Shown piece by piece: positions 16,634 to 23,903 of a stretch of DNA of 64,000 nucleotides (positions are counted from its first letter, which is position 1; each line of letters starts with the position of its first letter). The stretch comes from Anaerolineales bacterium (GTDB taxonomy: Bacteria; Chloroflexota; Anaerolineae; Anaerolineales; Villigracilaceae): positions 1 through 64,000 of the forward strand of contig JACZJC010000059.1 in the NCBI GenBank assembly GCA_014860745.1. The letters are read 5' to 3'. The position numbers and the translations under genes were made by a program. The notes beneath the pieces were generated by a model. It had not been told where the DNA came from and ran no database searches. It saw only the letters and a list, made by a program, of their open reading frames with translations.

Positions 16634-16706
16634 GCTATTGGTCGAGTAGGGCAGGCGCACTTCCCGCCCATATTGAGACCATATGTGAAAGAGGAAAGAA
16701 AATAGA

Positions 16707-17066
16707 ATGAATTGTTTCTACCACCCCACTACTCCCGCCGTTGGAATTTGCAAGTACTGCCAGCGCGGCTTATGCACCGACTGTGCCGCTGTTGTGGATG
16801 ATGTCATCGCGTGCAAAAACCGCCATGAAGATGAAGTCCACAAACTGGAGCAGCTTGCCGCGCGCAGCCTCTTCCAATCCAAACGGGTGGCTTCGGGTTT
16901 TATGCGCAATGCAATATTCTACGGTCTGGTGGGAGCGGCCTTTGCGGGGTTTGGTCTCTGGCAATTGAAATGGCTTGGCCTGCAGGCGGTGGTATTCATC
17001 ATGCTGGGAGTCTTCCTGCTCTACGCAGCGGCGGCAAATTACTTCGAGGGCAGAAGGCACAAATAA
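16707..17066 (+). CDS. B-box-type zinc-finger protein with two membrane helices
   Basis: A 119-residue protein. The N-terminus has Cys/His pairs (CFYHPTTPAVGICKYCQRGLCTDCA, about residues 3-26, plus CKNRHED) matching the short B-box-like zinc finger seen in many bacterial membrane proteins. Two hydrophobic helices follow (about 66-85 and 90-110). The cytoplasmic zinc domain is probably attached to the membrane. It precedes the PspC gene by 57 bp, and both may belong to envelope stress functions, but this is only suggested by proximity. Confidence 0.78.
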   Translation: MNCFYHPTTPAVGICKYCQRGLCTDCAAVVDDVIACKNRHEDEVHKLEQLAARSLFQSKRVASGFMRNAIFYGLVGAAFAGFGLWQLKWLGLQAVVFIMLGVFLLYAAAANYFEGRRHK

Positions 17067-17123
17067 CTGCAACTCCTTTCGTTCTTCTGCGTAATAAAAG
17101 GTGACAATACGAAAGGAGCAAAA

Positions 17124-17315
17124 ATGAGCGATATCAAAACCCTCACTCGAAGCAAATCCAACCGCATGATCGCGGGTGTCTGTGCGGGCCTCGGCGATTA
17201 TCTCAACATCGACCCGACCGTCGTACGGCTGTTATTCGTGCTAGGTTTCTTCACCTTCAACGGCGCCATGCTGTTGGTGTATCTCATCATGGCCATCGTC
17301 ACCCCCGAACAGTAA
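17124..17315 (+). CDS. PspC-domain protein
   Basis: A 63-residue PspC-domain protein, preceded by AAAGGAG. It contains the signature RMIAGVCAGLGDYLNIDPTVVRLLFVL followed by a second hydrophobic helix ending in IVTPEQ. PspC domains take part in phage-shock-type membrane stress responses. No pspA or pspB is nearby. A 32-bp perfect palindrome terminates transcription directly after the stop. Confidence 0.92.
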   Translation: MSDIKTLTRSKSNRMIAGVCAGLGDYLNIDPTVVRLLFVLGFFTFNGAMLLVYLIMAIVTPEQ

Positions 17316-17318
17316 TTT

Positions 17319-17350
17319 TTCGAACCGCGACAAATTTGTCGCGGTTCGAA
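17319..17350. terminator. Convergent terminator, 32-bp perfect palindrome
   Basis: Arms 17319-17334 and 17335-17350 are exact complements with no spacer, flanked by T-run on one side and by TTTAA on the other. It separates converging stops at 17315 and 17352. Confidence 0.8.
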
Positions 17351-17351
17351 T

Positions 17352-18257
17352 TTAACGGGCCAGAGCGAGGAAAACATCCTCCAGAGTCGCCTCGCCGCTT
17401 TCGATTTTTTCCACCTGAATCTTTTTCCTCTTCAACAAGCCGCTCAGCGCTTCTTGCTTAACCTTCGAGCTGATGACCCGCAAATGATCACCCGCCAACC
17501 CGACGCGTTCGACTCCATCCATCTCGCGCAGAACTTCCAGTCCCTGCTCGAGCGGATGCGCGAATACTTCCCACACATCTCCCTTGATCACGGTGCGCTT
17601 TAAATTTGTCGGTGTGTCCATCGCAAGCAATTTGCCATCGCGCATCACACCGACCCGTTCGCAATATTCGGCTTCGTCCATGTAATGGGTGGTGACGAAA
17701 ATCGTCACGCCGCCCTCGGCAAGTTCGTAGATCAAATCCCAGAAGGCACGGCGGGCGGTCGGGTCCACACCGGAGGTGGGTTCATCGAGGAAAAGCAATT
17801 TGGGCTGATGCACCAGTGCAATACCAAGTGAAAGTCTCTGCCGCCAGCCGGTGGACATATCCCTCGTGAGCGTTTGCTCATGCCCTTTGAGGCCGACCAA
17901 CTCAAGGGTCTGCTGGATGCGCGCTTTGTCGGTGATCCCGTACACACCGCCGTAGAAAGTCAGATTCTCCTGTGTAGTCAAATCATCGTAGATCGCAAAT
18001 TTTTGAGACATGTACCCAACCCTCGCGCGGACTTCCTCGCTTTGCCGCTGCACATCGTATCCAAGCACGGTGGCTTCGCCTTCGCTGGGAGTGAGCAGGC
18101 CGAGCAGCATGCGGATGGTGGTGGTCTTGCCCGAACCATTCGGCCCAAGATAGCCAACCACCTCTCCTTCGTTCACTTCAAAGTTGATATGATCGACGGC
18201 GACAAAATCGCCGAATCGCCTTGTAAGATTTTCAACATAGATGACGGGCAATGACAT
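17352..18257 (-). CDS. ABC transporter ATP-binding protein, second subunit (degenerate signature, intact H-loop)
   Basis: A 301-residue ABC-2-type ATPase, last gene of the TetR-led efflux operon. Walker A is GPNGSGKTT (about residues 38-46), the signature is MSTGWRQRL (134-142) instead of LSGGQ-type, Walker B is LLFLDEPTSG and the H-loop His is H191 in TTHYMDEAE. A C-terminal segment of about 80 residues ends ATLEDVFLALAR, typical of the drug/polysaccharide exporter subfamily (YbhF, CcmA). The start abuts the preceding stop (TAAATG) with GGGAG upstream. In E. coli YbhF both ATPases are fused in one chain; here they are separate genes. Together with the ATPase at 18714-19703 it probably forms a heterodimer. 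Confidence 0.92.
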   Translation of the reverse strand: MSLPVIYVENLTRRFGDFVAVDHINFEVNEGEVVGYLGPNGSGKTTTIRMLLGLLTPSEGEATVLGYDVQRQSEEVRARVGYMSQKFAIYDDLTTQENLTFYGGVYGITDKARIQQTLELVGLKGHEQTLTRDMSTGWRQRLSLGIALVHQPKLLFLDEPTSGVDPTARRAFWDLIYELAEGGVTIFVTTHYMDEAEYCERVGVMRDGKLLAMDTPTNLKRTVIKGDVWEVFAHPLEQGLEVLREMDGVERVGLAGDHLRVISSKVKQEALSGLLKRKKIQVEKIESGEATLEDVFLALAR

Positions 18258-18695
18258 TTATGCTCCCTTTTCCAGCACAGTTTTCAGGCGGGCGAGATTG
18301 CCTTCCATGAGGGTTTTCACCTGGCCCGCCATGACACCTTCTGCAAGTTTGAAGATCCCGCCGGGGTTGCCCTCACCATGGAGGTTGACTTTTGTACCCG
18401 TACCCACCGTTTTGAAAGTGATCGTGAGACTCAATTGCATGGGACCCGCATTCAATTGAAAACCGCATTTGGTATGCGGCTCATACGCGGTGACTTGCAG
18501 CTCGCCTTCGATGCGGCGTCCGAGCGCCTCGCCAACACTTTTGAATTTTGTGCCGACACCCACAGCGCCCGGCGTAACCTGCTCGAGACTTACCACAGCG
18601 GAATTCCATTGCGCCATGTTATTGGGGTCGGCAACAAACGCAAAGACATCTTTCATGGGGCGGTCGATCAATGTACTAAAATCGAAGTTGATCAT
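18258..18695 (-). CDS. SRPBCC (CoxG/polyketide-cyclase-like) protein
   Basis: A 145-residue START-fold protein beginning MINFDFSTLIDRPMKDVFAFVADPNNMAQW, the usual opening of SRPBCC family lipid- or ligand-binding proteins. The end AGQVKTLMEGNLARLKTVLE forms the long C-terminal helix over the pocket. It has AGAGG before its ATG and sits between the two ATPase genes of the efflux operon, its stop joined to the next start. A ligand-binding helper for the exported compound is plausible, but nothing more specific can be read. Confidence 0.85.
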   Translation of the reverse strand: MINFDFSTLIDRPMKDVFAFVADPNNMAQWNSAVVSLEQVTPGAVGVGTKFKSVGEALGRRIEGELQVTAYEPHTKCGFQLNAGPMQLSLTITFKTVGTGTKVNLHGEGNPGGIFKLAEGVMAGQVKTLMEGNLARLKTVLEKGA

Positions 18696-18713
18696 GGCAA
18701 TATTCCTCTCGTT

Positions 18714-19703
18714 TCATGCGGGTGGCGTGGAATCTTTATCTTCCGATAAATCGATGAACACATCTTCGAGGACAGGCGGCACAACGCGGAGTTCTGCCAC
18801 GCGACCGCCTTCGCCTCCAATCGCGGACTTCAACCTGCGGATGACATCCCGCGCCTTATCGTCACGGACGCGGATGTGCAACCGATCGCCAAAAGCCTGA
18901 ACATCTTCAACATCCACATCCCTGTGCGCAACATGGCGAAGCACATCCAGCGGCGAGCCGCGTAATTCAAGGATGCGGCCATTAAGTTTCGAACGAAGCG
19001 CGGACGGCGTATCTTCAGCGATGATCCTTCCGTTTTTCATAAATCCAACGCGGTGACAGCGCGAGGCTTCATCCATATAGGGAGTGGTGATGATGACAGA
19101 GACGCCCTCACCCCTATCCCCTCTCCCAGAGGGAGAGGGGGAAATAGCAACCAACTTGATAACGAGTTGCCAAAAGTCTTGCCGGGTGACAGGATCGACG
19201 CCTGTTGTTGGCTCATCCAATAAAAGCAGGCGCGGGCGAGTGACCAGCGCGGACGCCAGGCCAAGCTTCTGCTTCATGCCGCCGGAAAGAAGTCCGGCGC
19301 GGCGGTCTTTGAAATCAGCAAGCCCGACGAATTCCAGGATCTCCATCGAGCGCGGCAGCCATTCGGTTTGAGAAAGACCACGCACTTCGGCAAAGAAGCG
19401 GATATTTTCCAGAACGCTCAAATCCTCGTACATGGAAAACCTTTGCGAAAGATATCCGATCTGTGAACGGACCTGTTCCACCTGCTTCAACACGTCAAAC
19501 CCACAGACGTTGATCTCGCCTGCCGATGGCACCAGCGCGCCAACGAGCAAACGCATGGTGGTTGTCTTGCCTGCGCCGTCCGAGCCTACGAGACCATAGA
19601 CTTCGCCGGGCTTCACGTGAAGTGAAACACCATCGACGGCATGGTTATTTCCAAAATGCTTGTGTATATCAGTTGCCTGAACGAGATAATTTGTCATCTT
19701 CAA
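18714..19703 (-). CDS. ABC transporter ATP-binding protein, first subunit (canonical signature, H-loop His replaced)
   Basis: A 329-residue ABC-2-type ATPase. Walker A is GSDGAGKTT (residues 40-48), the signature LSGGMKQKL (139-147) is normal, and Walker B is LLLLDEPTTG. The H-loop reads TTPYMDEAS, with Pro at residue 208 where His is expected. Between Walker B and the H-loop, residues about 186-200 (ISPSPSGRGDRGEG) come from a GC-rich palindromic repeat inserted in frame and absent from the sister ATPase. Its ATG overlaps the stop of the reductase gene. The two ATPases would combine one full catalytic site with one degenerate site. Confidence 0.92.
   Translation of the reverse strand: MKMTNYLVQATDIHKHFGNNHAVDGVSLHVKPGEVYGLVGSDGAGKTTTMRLLVGALVPSAGEINVCGFDVLKQVEQVRSQIGYLSQRFSMYEDLSVLENIRFFAEVRGLSQTEWLPRSMEILEFVGLADFKDRRAGLLSGGMKQKLGLASALVTRPRLLLLDEPTTGVDPVTRQDFWQLVIKLVAISPSPSGRGDRGEGVSVIITTPYMDEASRCHRVGFMKNGRIIAEDTPSALRSKLNGRILELRGSPLDVLRHVAHRDVDVEDVQAFGDRLHIRVRDDKARDVIRRLKSAIGGEGGRVAELRVVPPVLEDVFIDLSEDKDSTPPA
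19105..19143. repeat. Dispersed GC-rich palindromic repeat, copy 1 (inside the ATPase gene)
   Basis: CCCCTCTCCC (19118-19127), spacer AGA, GGGAGAGGGG (19131-19140), with left flank CCTCACCC. A related copy with the same flank lies at 31986-32020. It is translated within the ATPase frame. Confidence 0.75.
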
Positions 19704-20179
19704 TTCTCGCTGAATTTTATTGGGTGCAGGATCACAAACGCTTCTGTTCTTCCCAATTCTTCCAACTGTCCGCGGCTTGGATGTCTGGGAAACCCATGCA
19801 CTTTTTCCATGATCAAACCAACCATAAGCGGATGTCGCTGGAGGCGAATCTCCAAAAAATCAGCAAATTTTGACGGGTCTGTTACAACCTTGGCCATGCC
19901 TTGAAATCGTTTCGCACCCACGCGAACTTCAACCTGCGGACATGATTGGATGTTCCGTACCCAATCTGCTTTTGTCCCGCGCGCCGCGCCGACATAGTAA
20001 TCATCACCGATCAATTCATATTGAAGAGGAGTCACCCGCTTCCTGCCTGACCTGCGGCCTGTTGTTTCCAAAAGGAGAATGATCCTGCCGATGAACGATC
20101 CCAACCCGATAGCATACAGCAAGCGATGAATCTTCTGGATATTTTTCATCTTTGACCAATCAAATGCAACGGGTTTCAT
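19700..20179 (-). CDS. Deazaflavin-dependent nitroreductase-family protein
   Basis: A 159-residue protein of the split-barrel F420-dependent Ddn-like family. Typical segments are LLLETTGRRSGRKRVTPLQY (cofactor-side loop), DDYYVGAARGTKADWVRNI and the mid-region VEVRVGAKRFQG. Members bind F420 or related flavin cofactors; a few reduce nitro compounds, many are uncharacterised. It is in the efflux operon, with its stop overlapping the first ATPase ATG (ATGA). Detoxification linked to export is an attractive idea, but not shown by the sequence. Confidence 0.87.
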   Translation of the reverse strand: MKPVAFDWSKMKNIQKIHRLLYAIGLGSFIGRIILLLETTGRRSGRKRVTPLQYELIGDDYYVGAARGTKADWVRNIQSCPQVEVRVGAKRFQGMAKVVTDPSKFADFLEIRLQRHPLMVGLIMEKVHGFPRHPSRGQLEELGRTEAFVILHPIKFSEN

Positions 20180-20216
20180 GGCATGTTCCTTTTCAATCTA
20201 GTGGAAGGCCAGGATT

Positions 20217-20244
20217 GGTCGAAAGTCAAAGGTCGAAGGTCGAA
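20217..20244. repeat. Short-period GTCGAA/GTCAAA repeat, left flank of the four-helix gene
   Basis: Imperfect heptad-like repeats of GGTCGAA and AGTCAAA just beyond the stop of the four-helix-bundle gene. The same units occur in inverted orientation at 20668-20697 before its start. Confidence 0.65.
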
Positions 20245-20248
20245 CAAA

Positions 20249-20659
20249 TTAGGCTTCATATTCAGAGGTCTCATCTGAAATGCAGCGTTGACGAGGATTG
20301 GATTCCAGATATTTTATAAAATTGGCAATCTGTCGTGAGCAGGTTTGGGCTATCACGAAGGTTTCCTTGAACTGTTCTTCTGTTATATATTTTTGATCAA
20401 GGGCAATATAAAGTTGCGCCCTTACTTCACCAGCCGAGGCCCTCGCCATACCAAGGAAATTAATAAATTGCACATCCGTACGGCTTTCAAAGCCTTCGGC
20501 AATATTACTCATCACAGAAACACTCGCACGACGAATTTGATCACGCAAGCCAAAGTCACGATTAAATCCCTGGTGATTGGTATGAGCATAAACTGCATTC
20601 GTTAATTGTCGCGCGGTTTTCCATGCTTCAATATCTTCAAATTGAGTAATCCCGGGCAT
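20249..20659 (-). CDS. Four-helix-bundle protein (23S rRNA intervening-sequence type)
   Basis: A 136-residue four-helix-bundle protein, TIGR02436/IVP family. Diagnostic are FEDIEAWKTARQLTNAVY at the start, GLRDQIRRASVSVMSNIAEG and FLGMARASAGEVRAQLYIALD. Such genes occur within 23S rRNA intervening sequences, beside retroelements (as Avd) or as solitary cassettes; their role is usually unclear. Here it lies inside an efflux operon between the HlyD and reductase genes, bracketed by inverted short-period repeats, so it looks like a later insertion. A GGA before the ATG comes from the flanking repeat. No reverse transcriptase or variable repeat is present. Confidence 0.9.
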   Translation of the reverse strand: MPGITQFEDIEAWKTARQLTNAVYAHTNHQGFNRDFGLRDQIRRASVSVMSNIAEGFESRTDVQFINFLGMARASAGEVRAQLYIALDQKYITEEQFKETFVIAQTCSRQIANFIKYLESNPRQRCISDETSEYEA

Positions 20660-20667
20660 ATCTTTTC

Positions 20668-20697
20668 CTTTGACTTTGGACTTTAGACCTTCGACTC
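20668..20697. repeat. Short-period GACTTT/GACCTT repeat, right flank of the four-helix gene
   Basis: CCTTTGACTTTGGACTTTAG followed by ACCTTCGACTC, the inverted counterpart of the repeats at 20217-20244, filling the space between the four-helix gene and the HlyD stop. Confidence 0.65.
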
Positions 20698-21999
20698 TTA
20701 TTTGAAAACCACATCCGCCGGCATACCGATCTTCAGCTTCGCTTCGGGGTCCTGCACACTCAGCTTGATCGCGAAGACAGTGGAACTGCGGCCTTCCACG
20801 GTTTGTACGTTGCGCGGGGTGAATTCGGCTTTATCTGCTATTTGAACGACCGTAGCGGTGAATATTTCGCCGGGGAAGGAATCCACGCTCACTTCGGCGG
20901 CCTGCCCAAGTGAAAGTTCACCGTATCGGTTTTCAGGGACGTAGACGGTGATGGTCAATTCACTGAGCTGGCCAAGGATAAAGGCGGTTGCGCCGGGTTG
21001 AACGAATTCACCGGCTTCCACATTGCGGGTGAGAACAACGCTGTCAATGGGGGCGGAAATGGTCAGCTTTTTGATCTGGGTGTCGATCAAATCAAGGCTT
21101 GCCTGAGCCTGTTCAACCGCCCTCTTCGCCTGTTCCAGCGAGTTGAAGGCCGTTACAACGCTGGGAGAATCCGCGCCGGTTTGCAGCGAGAGCAGGCGGG
21201 CGTAAGCGGCATCGTGGCGCTGCTGGGCAACGAGCACTTGTCCACGCGCATATTCGACATCGTCAGCTTCATCTGTGTTGAACAGGTCGTTGTAATCCTC
21301 TTCGGCCTTGTCGAGTTCTTCAAGGGCGAGATCGTAGTAGTCCTGAGCGGCATCCAGCAAGTCCCCACTATCGGCGGCGTTGCTGGCTTGATCTTTAACC
21401 TGCTCTGCAATGATGAAAGCTGCGCGGGCTTCGGTAAGCCGCTTTTCGGCAGCAAGGTAGTCGGAATTTTTCAAGTCGGTGATGACTTGATCAAACTGGG
21501 CGAGAGCATCTTCAACATCTTGTTGGGCGGCATCCAACTCGACCTGGGCAGCGGCGATTTGCGCATCCTGCGCGACATACCAATTGGGCTGGTCGAATTC
21601 ACTGGGAGCGGAAGCCTGCCAATCCTTTGCGCGCTGGGTGGCTTGTGAAGCCAGCGCGGCTTGCAGGGTTTGATCATATTTTGTCTGTGCAGACGCGAGA
21701 GCGGCGTTGGCAGAGTCAACTGCAGCGGCGGCAACTGTCCGTTGGGCAGCCAGCAGGCTCGGGTCCAGACGAAGAAGCGGAGCATTTTTCGAAACAGATT
21801 GTCCTTCGTCAGCAAGGACTTCGGTCACCCTGCCGGCGAGTTCTGGCGCAATGTTGACTTGAGTCGCTTCGATCGTGCCTGAGGCGGTTAAGGCGCCGTT
21901 TTCATCGCCTGCGGCTTGTGTGATGATGAAGTATGCGCTCACGATCACAAGCAAGGCAACCACGATGATTGCAGGAAGCGGGGGGCGTCTGTGGTTCAT
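20698..21999 (-). CDS. HlyD-family membrane-fusion/adaptor protein
   Basis: A 433-residue periplasmic-adaptor-type protein. One N-terminal membrane helix (about residues 8-28, PAIIVVALLVIVSAYFI) is followed by the biotinyl-lipoyl-like half (GTIEATQVNIAPELAGRVTEVLADEGQSV). A long Ala/Gln/Asp-rich coiled coil spans about 75-290, then the second lipoyl half (ISAPIDSVVLTRNVEAGEFVQPG) and a beta-barrel. A good AAGGAG precedes the ATG. It matches the YbhG-like partner of ABC-2 exporters. In a bacterium without a classic outer membrane the coiled coil must act on the outer face, so its exact role is open. Confidence 0.92.
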   Translation of the reverse strand: MNHRRPPLPAIIVVALLVIVSAYFIITQAAGDENGALTASGTIEATQVNIAPELAGRVTEVLADEGQSVSKNAPLLRLDPSLLAAQRTVAAAAVDSANAALASAQTKYDQTLQAALASQATQRAKDWQASAPSEFDQPNWYVAQDAQIAAAQVELDAAQQDVEDALAQFDQVITDLKNSDYLAAEKRLTEARAAFIIAEQVKDQASNAADSGDLLDAAQDYYDLALEELDKAEEDYNDLFNTDEADDVEYARGQVLVAQQRHDAAYARLLSLQTGADSPSVVTAFNSLEQAKRAVEQAQASLDLIDTQIKKLTISAPIDSVVLTRNVEAGEFVQPGATAFILGQLSELTITVYVPENRYGELSLGQAAEVSVDSFPGEIFTATVVQIADKAEFTPRNVQTVEGRSSTVFAIKLSVQDPEAKLKIGMPADVVFK

Positions 22000-22025
22000 G
22001 GGGAATCTCCTTTAAATTTCTGAAA

Positions 22026-23153
22026 TTAATCGAGTCGTTTGCGGAAACGCAGGGCGGCGGCGGTCATGATGCCGACTGCAAAGAGGGACATGGCCAACAC
22101 ATCGGTTTGGATCATGTCGAGGCTGACGCCCTTGAGCAGAAGCGAGCGGATGATGACGAGGTAGTAACGCAGAGGCATGAGATAGGAAAGCCATCTTAAG
22201 AACGTGGGCATGGCTTCTAATGGAAAGAAAAAGCCCGAAAGGAAAATACTCGGCAGAAGGGTCATCCAAACCGTGAGCATGGCTTCCTGCTGGGTATTGG
22301 CGATGGTGGATGCAAACAAGCCGATGCCGAGACCGGTGATGAGGAAGACGATGGAGAGGACGATGATCAAGCCGAGGTCGCCGCGGATGGGCATTCCAAA
22401 CCACCAGTGACCGACGGCCAGCACCTCGATGGTATTAAAAAAGCCAAGGATGACATACGGCATCAACTTGCCGACAATCAATTCCCATGGGCGGATGGGG
22501 GTAACGATGAGTTGTTCAATTGTCCCGCGCTCCCGCTCGCGGACAACGGATGTGGCAGTCAGGATGGCGGCAATCGCATACAGGATCATGCCGATCACGC
22601 CGGGGATCATGAAGTGCGCACTGATCAGGTCGGGGTTGTACCAAACCGTGGTGCGGACTTCGACCGGTGGCCGTACTCGAAGATTCGACCCTGTGCGTGC
22701 GAATCGTTCCGTCAGTATCTCGGTGGCATGTGCCTGGCTGATCAGTTGTGCAGCCGAAAGCGCAGTGGAGGCGCTGGTCGGGTCGGAGCCGTCGAGGATG
22801 AAGGCAACCTGGGCATTTCCCGCGCTCAGATTCTGAGCATAGTCCGGCGGAATGATGACTGCTGCCCGCGCATCGCCGGCAGAGATCAAGGCTTCGATAT
22901 CCGCCTCAGAGTCGACCGTATAGGCAATCCGAAAATAATCGGCGGCACGGTAGGAATCCAACAGGGCACGTGATTCGGGGCTGCGGCTCCGGTCAACCAC
23001 AGCCAGCGGGATGTTGCGTACATCGTTGGTAGCCGAATACCCGAGCAGGAACAACTGCATGATCGGGATGACCAGGATCATGATCAGAGTCCGCGTATCG
23101 CGAAAAATTTGAATGAATTCCTTGCGGATGATGGACATTAAGCGTGAGTTCAT
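22026..23153 (-). CDS. ABC-2-type transporter permease (YbhS/YbhR-like)
   Basis: A 375-residue permease. One N-terminal membrane helix (about residues 22-43) is followed by a large outer domain (about 45-175, with VVDRSRSPESRALLDSY and AAVIIPPDYAQNL) and five or so helices between 180 and 370. The ERERGTIEQLIVTPIRPWELIVGKLMPY motif is the ABC2_membrane signature. It overlaps the tetR stop (ATGA). The E. coli relatives YbhS and YbhR work as a pair, but only one permease gene is present here, so it may act as a homodimer with the two ATPases, or a partner is encoded elsewhere. Confidence 0.93.
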   Translation of the reverse strand: MNSRLMSIIRKEFIQIFRDTRTLIMILVIPIMQLFLLGYSATNDVRNIPLAVVDRSRSPESRALLDSYRAADYFRIAYTVDSEADIEALISAGDARAAVIIPPDYAQNLSAGNAQVAFILDGSDPTSASTALSAAQLISQAHATEILTERFARTGSNLRVRPPVEVRTTVWYNPDLISAHFMIPGVIGMILYAIAAILTATSVVRERERGTIEQLIVTPIRPWELIVGKLMPYVILGFFNTIEVLAVGHWWFGMPIRGDLGLIIVLSIVFLITGLGIGLFASTIANTQQEAMLTVWMTLLPSIFLSGFFFPLEAMPTFLRWLSYLMPLRYYLVIIRSLLLKGVSLDMIQTDVLAMSLFAVGIMTAAALRFRKRLD

Positions 23154-23767
23154 ACGGGCTCCTTTATAACGCCGTGCATGTAAATATCCACATAGGCATC
23201 GAGTGCATTTTTCGGCATGAATTTATTGAGAACAGAATTGGCAATGATCATGTCTGTGATAATGTATGAAAGAACCATGCCGATAAAAGAGCGCATCAGG
23301 AGTACGGGATGGATGATGCGCAGGTTTTTTTTCGTTTTCACAAGCTTTTCAAAAACGGGCAGGATCTTCGGCGCAATTTCCTTGATCAGCGCCGCGCCGT
23401 GACTCCCGTTAAATTCGACGATCTCGATCAACATCAGTTTGACGTAATACGGCTGAGAGGTCAGTTCCTTGATGACAACCCTCGCCGCATTGCCAAGAAA
23501 TTCATCCATCGTCTCCCCTTCCGTATCAACGATGACCGGCAGGAGTTTTTTATATGGATGCTTGTCTACAATGATGGCTTCGAAAATCTCATCCTTGCTC
23601 TTGAAGTGGTTATAGATGCCGCCAAGCGCAAGCCCCGCATGTTCCGCGATCTGGCGCATGGAGGTGCCATGATACCCATTCTCCATAAACAACTCGATGG
23701 CAGCGTCTTCAATTTGCAGACGGGTGGTCTCGCCCTTCTTCAGTGCATCTTTCAACTTTGCAGGCAT
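23150..23767 (-). CDS. TetR-family regulator of the efflux operon
   Basis: A 205-residue TetR regulator. The HTH is at about residues 15-60 (RLQIEDAAIELFMENGYHGTSMRQIAEHAGLALGGIYNHFKSKDEIF). The C-terminal ligand domain is not related closely enough to name an inducer. It is the first gene of the efflux operon and overlaps the permease gene. A 14-bp perfect palindrome 24 bp upstream of its start covers the predicted transcription start, suggesting autorepression and co-regulation of the operon. Confidence 0.94.
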   Translation of the reverse strand: MPAKLKDALKKGETTRLQIEDAAIELFMENGYHGTSMRQIAEHAGLALGGIYNHFKSKDEIFEAIIVDKHPYKKLLPVIVDTEGETMDEFLGNAARVVIKELTSQPYYVKLMLIEIVEFNGSHGAALIKEIAPKILPVFEKLVKTKKNLRIIHPVLLMRSFIGMVLSYIITDMIIANSVLNKFMPKNALDAYVDIYMHGVIKEPV

Positions 23768-23791
23768 GGCTTCCTTCTTATTGGAAAAATG

Positions 23792-23805
23792 AACGAACGT
23801 TCGTT
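23792..23805. promoter_or_regulatory. TetR-type operator overlapping the efflux promoter
   Basis: Perfect palindrome AACGAACGTTCGTT. On the minus strand TAAAAT (23814 to 23809) is a -10 element, so the palindrome covers the predicted start of the tetR operon transcript. The MFS gene starts about 100 bp away on the other strand and could be affected too. Confidence 0.75.
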
Positions 23806-23891
23806 TTTATTTTAGACCAACCCAAGGATTTTTGTCAAGAACTTTCTTAAACAAGTTTTTCCAGGAACAGGGCGGCAAATATCCAATAAGG

Positions 23892-23897
23892 TAAAAT
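23892..23897 (+). promoter_or_regulatory. -10 element of the MFS gene, leaderless spacing
   Basis: TAAAAT with 6 bp to the ATG at 23904 and no ribosome site. Confidence 0.5.
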
Positions 23898-23903
23898 CCA
23901 TTT

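Noticed and set aside
17319-17350. 32-bp perfect palindrome as an operator
   Set aside because: It lies between two converging stop codons with T-rich flanks, which fits a bidirectional terminator better.
20249-20659. Avd-like component of a diversity-generating retroelement
   Set aside because: No reverse transcriptase gene, template repeat or variable repeat is found in the surrounding sequence.
20998-21648. 216-codon plus-strand ORF opposite the HlyD gene
   Set aside because: It lies wholly within the adaptor coding sequence, which has a clear signal anchor, lipoyl halves and ribosome site.
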